From the NCBI GenBank assembly GCA_025463005.1, contig JAOAPR010000041.1:16673-80672 (forward strand): DNA of 64,000 nt. The letters are read 5' to 3'. Under the pieces are notes generated by a model. That model was not told the DNA's origin and made no database searches. It saw only the letters and a program-made list of their open reading frames with translations. Source of the DNA: Bryobacterales bacterium. GTDB taxonomy: Bacteria; Acidobacteriota; Terriglobia; Bryobacterales; Bryobacteraceae. Positions 62,037-64,000 of the stretch are shown here, in pieces. Position numbers and translations under genes: made by a program. The stretch's first letter is position 1. Each line of letters starts with the position of its first letter.

Positions 62037-63086
62037 TTACTTGAAAGCGATTTTGGCTTTCTGATCTTGTTCCGCCTTGACCGAGGGGCCGAACAGATTT
62101 TCGAAGAAATGTTCGCGCACCAGGCGTTCCACCACGCTGTTGTCGATCACTTTGTGGAAGTCGTAAGCCTTGAGCTGGGCGCCGATCTGCGCGTCGGCCT
62201 GATGCTCCACGATGTACTGCACAGCCGGGGCCAGCACGTACGGCACGCGCTCGTAGGATTCCGATTTGCGGTCGTGGTCGTACAGCCGTTCGACGTCGGC
62301 AGGGGTCTGAGGATCGTACACCGCGTACGCCTTCACGGCCATAGCCTTGTCCTCGTAATAGCGCTTGATGCCTTCGGCCTGCGCCTTGATGAGCATCTCG
62401 GGCAGCTTGGGATTCGCCGCGATGGTGGTCTTCTTGAATACGTACGCCATAGGCGCGTAGAGATCCTGGTAATCGGCCAGGTTGGCAATTTCCTTGAAGC
62501 CTTGCGACTCGAGCTTGAAATAGGCGGGCGGAGGCAGCATGGTGGCATCCACTCGCCCGCTGACGAGCGCAGCGACGCGGCCGTTGCCGTCGGTACCCAG
62601 CGGAACCCACTGAATGTCCCGGGCGCTTAGCCCGTTTTTGCCGAGAATCGCCAGCGCGAAGTTATAGGGCGGATCACCAAGCTGGCTGACGCCGAATCGC
62701 TTGCCCTTCAGATCCTTGACGCTCTTGATGTCCTTGCTGGTCATCATCGCGAACAGGCCGCGGTTCATCGGACTCCCCATGATAACCAGCGACCCGTCCT
62801 TGGACGCCGCCAGCATGGCCTGTTCCATCGGGTAGTTGGTCGCCTGCGCTTCACCGCTCACGATCATCGCGATCCCGGCAGGATGGACGCCGAACACCAT
62901 CTTCGCGTTGACGCCGTTCTTCTGGTAGTAGCCGCCCTCTTTCGCGAGGAACAGCGGCCAGTTGGCGGGAGCCTTGGCGGGATAGTTGATAGTGATGTCC
63001 TGCGACGGTGGCGCCTGGGCGAATATCGTGAAGGCGGCGACCGCGAGGGCGGCCGCGAGCAGGCTGGTTAGGGTGACGGTTCGCAT
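62037..63086 (-). CDS. NMT1/SsuA-type periplasmic substrate-binding protein
   Basis: About 349 aa from ATG 63086; a GTG four codons earlier is the alternative. Signal LLAAALAVAAFTIFAQ. Two-lobed ABC binding protein of the NMT1/THI5/SsuA type: AKAPANWPLFLAKEGGYYQK, VSGEAQATNYPMEQAML, DLKGKRFGVSQLGDPPY, ALVSGRVDATMLPPPAYF. These bind thiamine precursors, sulfonates or aromatic acids. No permease or ATPase gene is in view, but the dioxygenase directly downstream hints at an aromatic ligand. Confidence 0.83.
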   Translation of the reverse strand: MRTVTLTSLLAAALAVAAFTIFAQAPPSQDITINYPAKAPANWPLFLAKEGGYYQKNGVNAKMVFGVHPAGIAMIVSGEAQATNYPMEQAMLAASKDGSLVIMGSPMNRGLFAMMTSKDIKSVKDLKGKRFGVSQLGDPPYNFALAILGKNGLSARDIQWVPLGTDGNGRVAALVSGRVDATMLPPPAYFKLESQGFKEIANLADYQDLYAPMAYVFKKTTIAANPKLPEMLIKAQAEGIKRYYEDKAMAVKAYAVYDPQTPADVERLYDHDRKSESYERVPYVLAPAVQYIVEHQADAQIGAQLKAYDFHKVIDNSVVERLVREHFFENLFGPSVKAEQDQKAKIAFK

Positions 63087-63161
63087 GTTGCCTGACACTT
63101 TTGTGAGGTCTCCGGAGGGATTATAGCGGCTCTAGTCGGTGAGCGCAAAGCTAAGCGCAGC

Positions 63162-64000
63162 TCAGTACAGCAGGAACGGACGCCGGCGGTTCATGAAGCC
63201 GGCGATATCGGTCATCAAACCCTGCTCGATGACCCGCGGATCGTCGCCCGCCTTGAGCGCTTCGATCACCTTGCGGTTGCCGATGAGCTGCTTCGACGCC
63301 TCAAAGTCGATCTTGCCGGGATACAGCTTGTGCAGCGCCGATGCTACCTCCAGGCCCAGGCGGATCGAATCGAATTGATCGCGGTCGGCGATGACGAATC
63401 GCACGCCTTCCATAGTTGACGTCAGATGCGTGGGATAAACCCGCACGCCCGGAGTGTATCGGCCATTAAGAAACTCGGCCAGTTCTACACCATGGATCCA
63501 AGCTGCGCCGATCTGCTCAAACGGAGCATCGGTGCCGCGCCCCACCGAATAGTTTTTCGACGACTCGATCAGCGCCAGGCCGGGATAGAGCGTCGCCGCG
63601 TTCAGGCTGCGCATGTTGGGAGACGGGTCGATCCACGGCAGACCAGTGGAATCAAACCAGTCGCCGCGCTCCCAGTTCTGCATCTTGATCACGTGCAGGT
63701 CCGCGTTCCACTTGCGCTCGGCGTTCGCCATGGTGGCGAGCTCACCCAGCGTCAGCCCGTGGCGAACCGGCAGATCGTAGCAGCCGACGAAGCTTTGCAG
63801 GTTCGCGTCCAGCATCGGCCCTTCGACGTGCAGCCCGGTGACCGGATTCGGCCGATCCAGCACGTAAAAGGGAATCTTGGCCTTTCCGGCGTCCTCCAGC
63901 GCATGAAGCATCGTACAGGAATAAGTGTAGAAACGCGCGCCCACGTCCTGGATGTCGAACACCAGAGTGTCCACGCCGCGCAGCGTCTCTGAGGTCATGT
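63162..64000 (-). CDS. DUF1343/NamZ-like muramidase, 5' end outside window
   Basis: At least 278 residues; the frame stays open at the window edge, so the N-terminus is missing. NamZ-family exo-beta-N-acetylmuramidase features: VDTLVFDIQDVGARFYTYS, FYVLDRPNPVTGLHVEGPML, YDLPVRHGLTLGELATMAN, LPWIDPSPNMRSLNAATLYPG-type loop and VGRGTDAPFEQIGAAWI. Acts on peptidoglycan-derived muramyl glycans, probably in the periplasm. Gene end is 75 bp from the binding-protein start. Confidence 0.85.
   Translation of the reverse strand, partial: MTSETLRGVDTLVFDIQDVGARFYTYSCTMLHALEDAGKAKIPFYVLDRPNPVTGLHVEGPMLDANLQSFVGCYDLPVRHGLTLGELATMANAERKWNADLHVIKMQNWERGDWFDSTGLPWIDPSPNMRSLNAATLYPGLALIESSKNYSVGRGTDAPFEQIGAAWIHGVELAEFLNGRYTPGVRVYPTHLTSTMEGVRFVIADRDQFDSIRLGLEVASALHKLYPGKIDFEASKQLIGNRKVIEALKAGDDPRVIEQGLMTDIAGFMNRRRPFLLY

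Noticed and set aside
62007..62630. A 207-codon plus-strand frame opposite the binding-protein gene
   Set aside because: It is the complement of a clear NMT1-type protein, with no family motif or ribosome site.
1..64000. CRISPR arrays, tRNA and rRNA genes
   Set aside because: No regularly spaced direct repeats were seen. T-loop-like GTTCGA strings (for example near 450, 8322 and 11652) fall within coding genes and lack matching stems.

Overview
The window is 64 kb of high-GC bacterial DNA that most resembles an Acidobacteriota chromosome of the Solibacter/Bryobacter group. The evidence is direct: an exported protein at 35147-36550 ends in the Solibacter-type C-terminal domain (TIGR03437-like). 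There are Oar-like TonB receptors with carboxypeptidase-regulatory N-termini, a GWxTD-domain protein, and several paralogs of an exported family (here called PDLSGIW) that is typical of acidobacteria. No phage, insertion sequence, CRISPR array, tRNA or rRNA was recognised, and no gene-free stretch exceeds about 250 bp.

Layout. 1-4.8 kb: 5' part of an Oar-like receptor, a Sel1-repeat protein, a winged-helix AAA+ ATPase and a YjbQ-type protein. 4.8-13.2 kb: a GGDEF protein with a damaged HD-GYP domain, a CCA-adding-enzyme-like nucleotidyltransferase, XerD, a 2H phosphoesterase, a patatin and a lone efflux adaptor. 13.2-17 kb: methanethiol S-methyltransferase (mddA), a GMC oxidoreductase and a small lysozyme-fold protein. 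17.2-19.8 kb: rpsA, an HU/IHF gene and a HIT protein behind a near-consensus promoter. 19.9-28.1 kb: an anion permease, a GWxTD protein, an outer-membrane protein, the aguB-aguA pair (agmatine to putrescine), queG and a YcnI-like protein. 28.1-33.7 kb: a tight minus-strand operon of an OPT transporter, a polytopic membrane protein and a membrane-embedded spermidine-synthase-like protein. 33.8-42.3 kb: queC-queE, a Solibacter-type exported protein, divergent mutY and uvrA, a VIT1/CCC1 protein, a beta-barrel and an OsmC protein. 42.3-50.6 kb: a Tat-exported propeller, an M23 peptidase, a full Oar-like receptor and a DCC/lipase-maturation-factor fusion.

The most unusual part is 50.6-63.1 kb. A plus-strand operon encodes a C-terminal-heme cytochrome, a twin-arginine exported HD protein whose ligand pattern resembles PhnZ/MIOX-type diiron oxygenases, a DUF6152-like protein predicted to mature with His-His at its N-terminus, a PDLSGIW protein, a mono-heme cytochrome and a PQQ alcohol dehydrogenase with a lanthanide-type Asp-x-Asp signature. 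Three kilobases on, a second operon carries three more PDLSGIW paralogs and another DUF6152 protein. It faces a LigB-like dioxygenase gene and an orphan NMT1-type binding protein. Between the two operons lies a beta-helix gene broken by one in-frame amber codon. The inferred theme is periplasmic oxidation of an unknown, possibly aromatic or alcohol-bearing substrate; no substrate can be named from sequence alone.

Convergent gene ends carry palindromic elements (19797-19893, 55491-55531, 60913-61000) that look like dispersed REP-type repeats also serving as terminators. Gene starts were moved inward from the longest reading frame where a Shine-Dalgarno sequence, family length or overlap with a neighbour argued for it.
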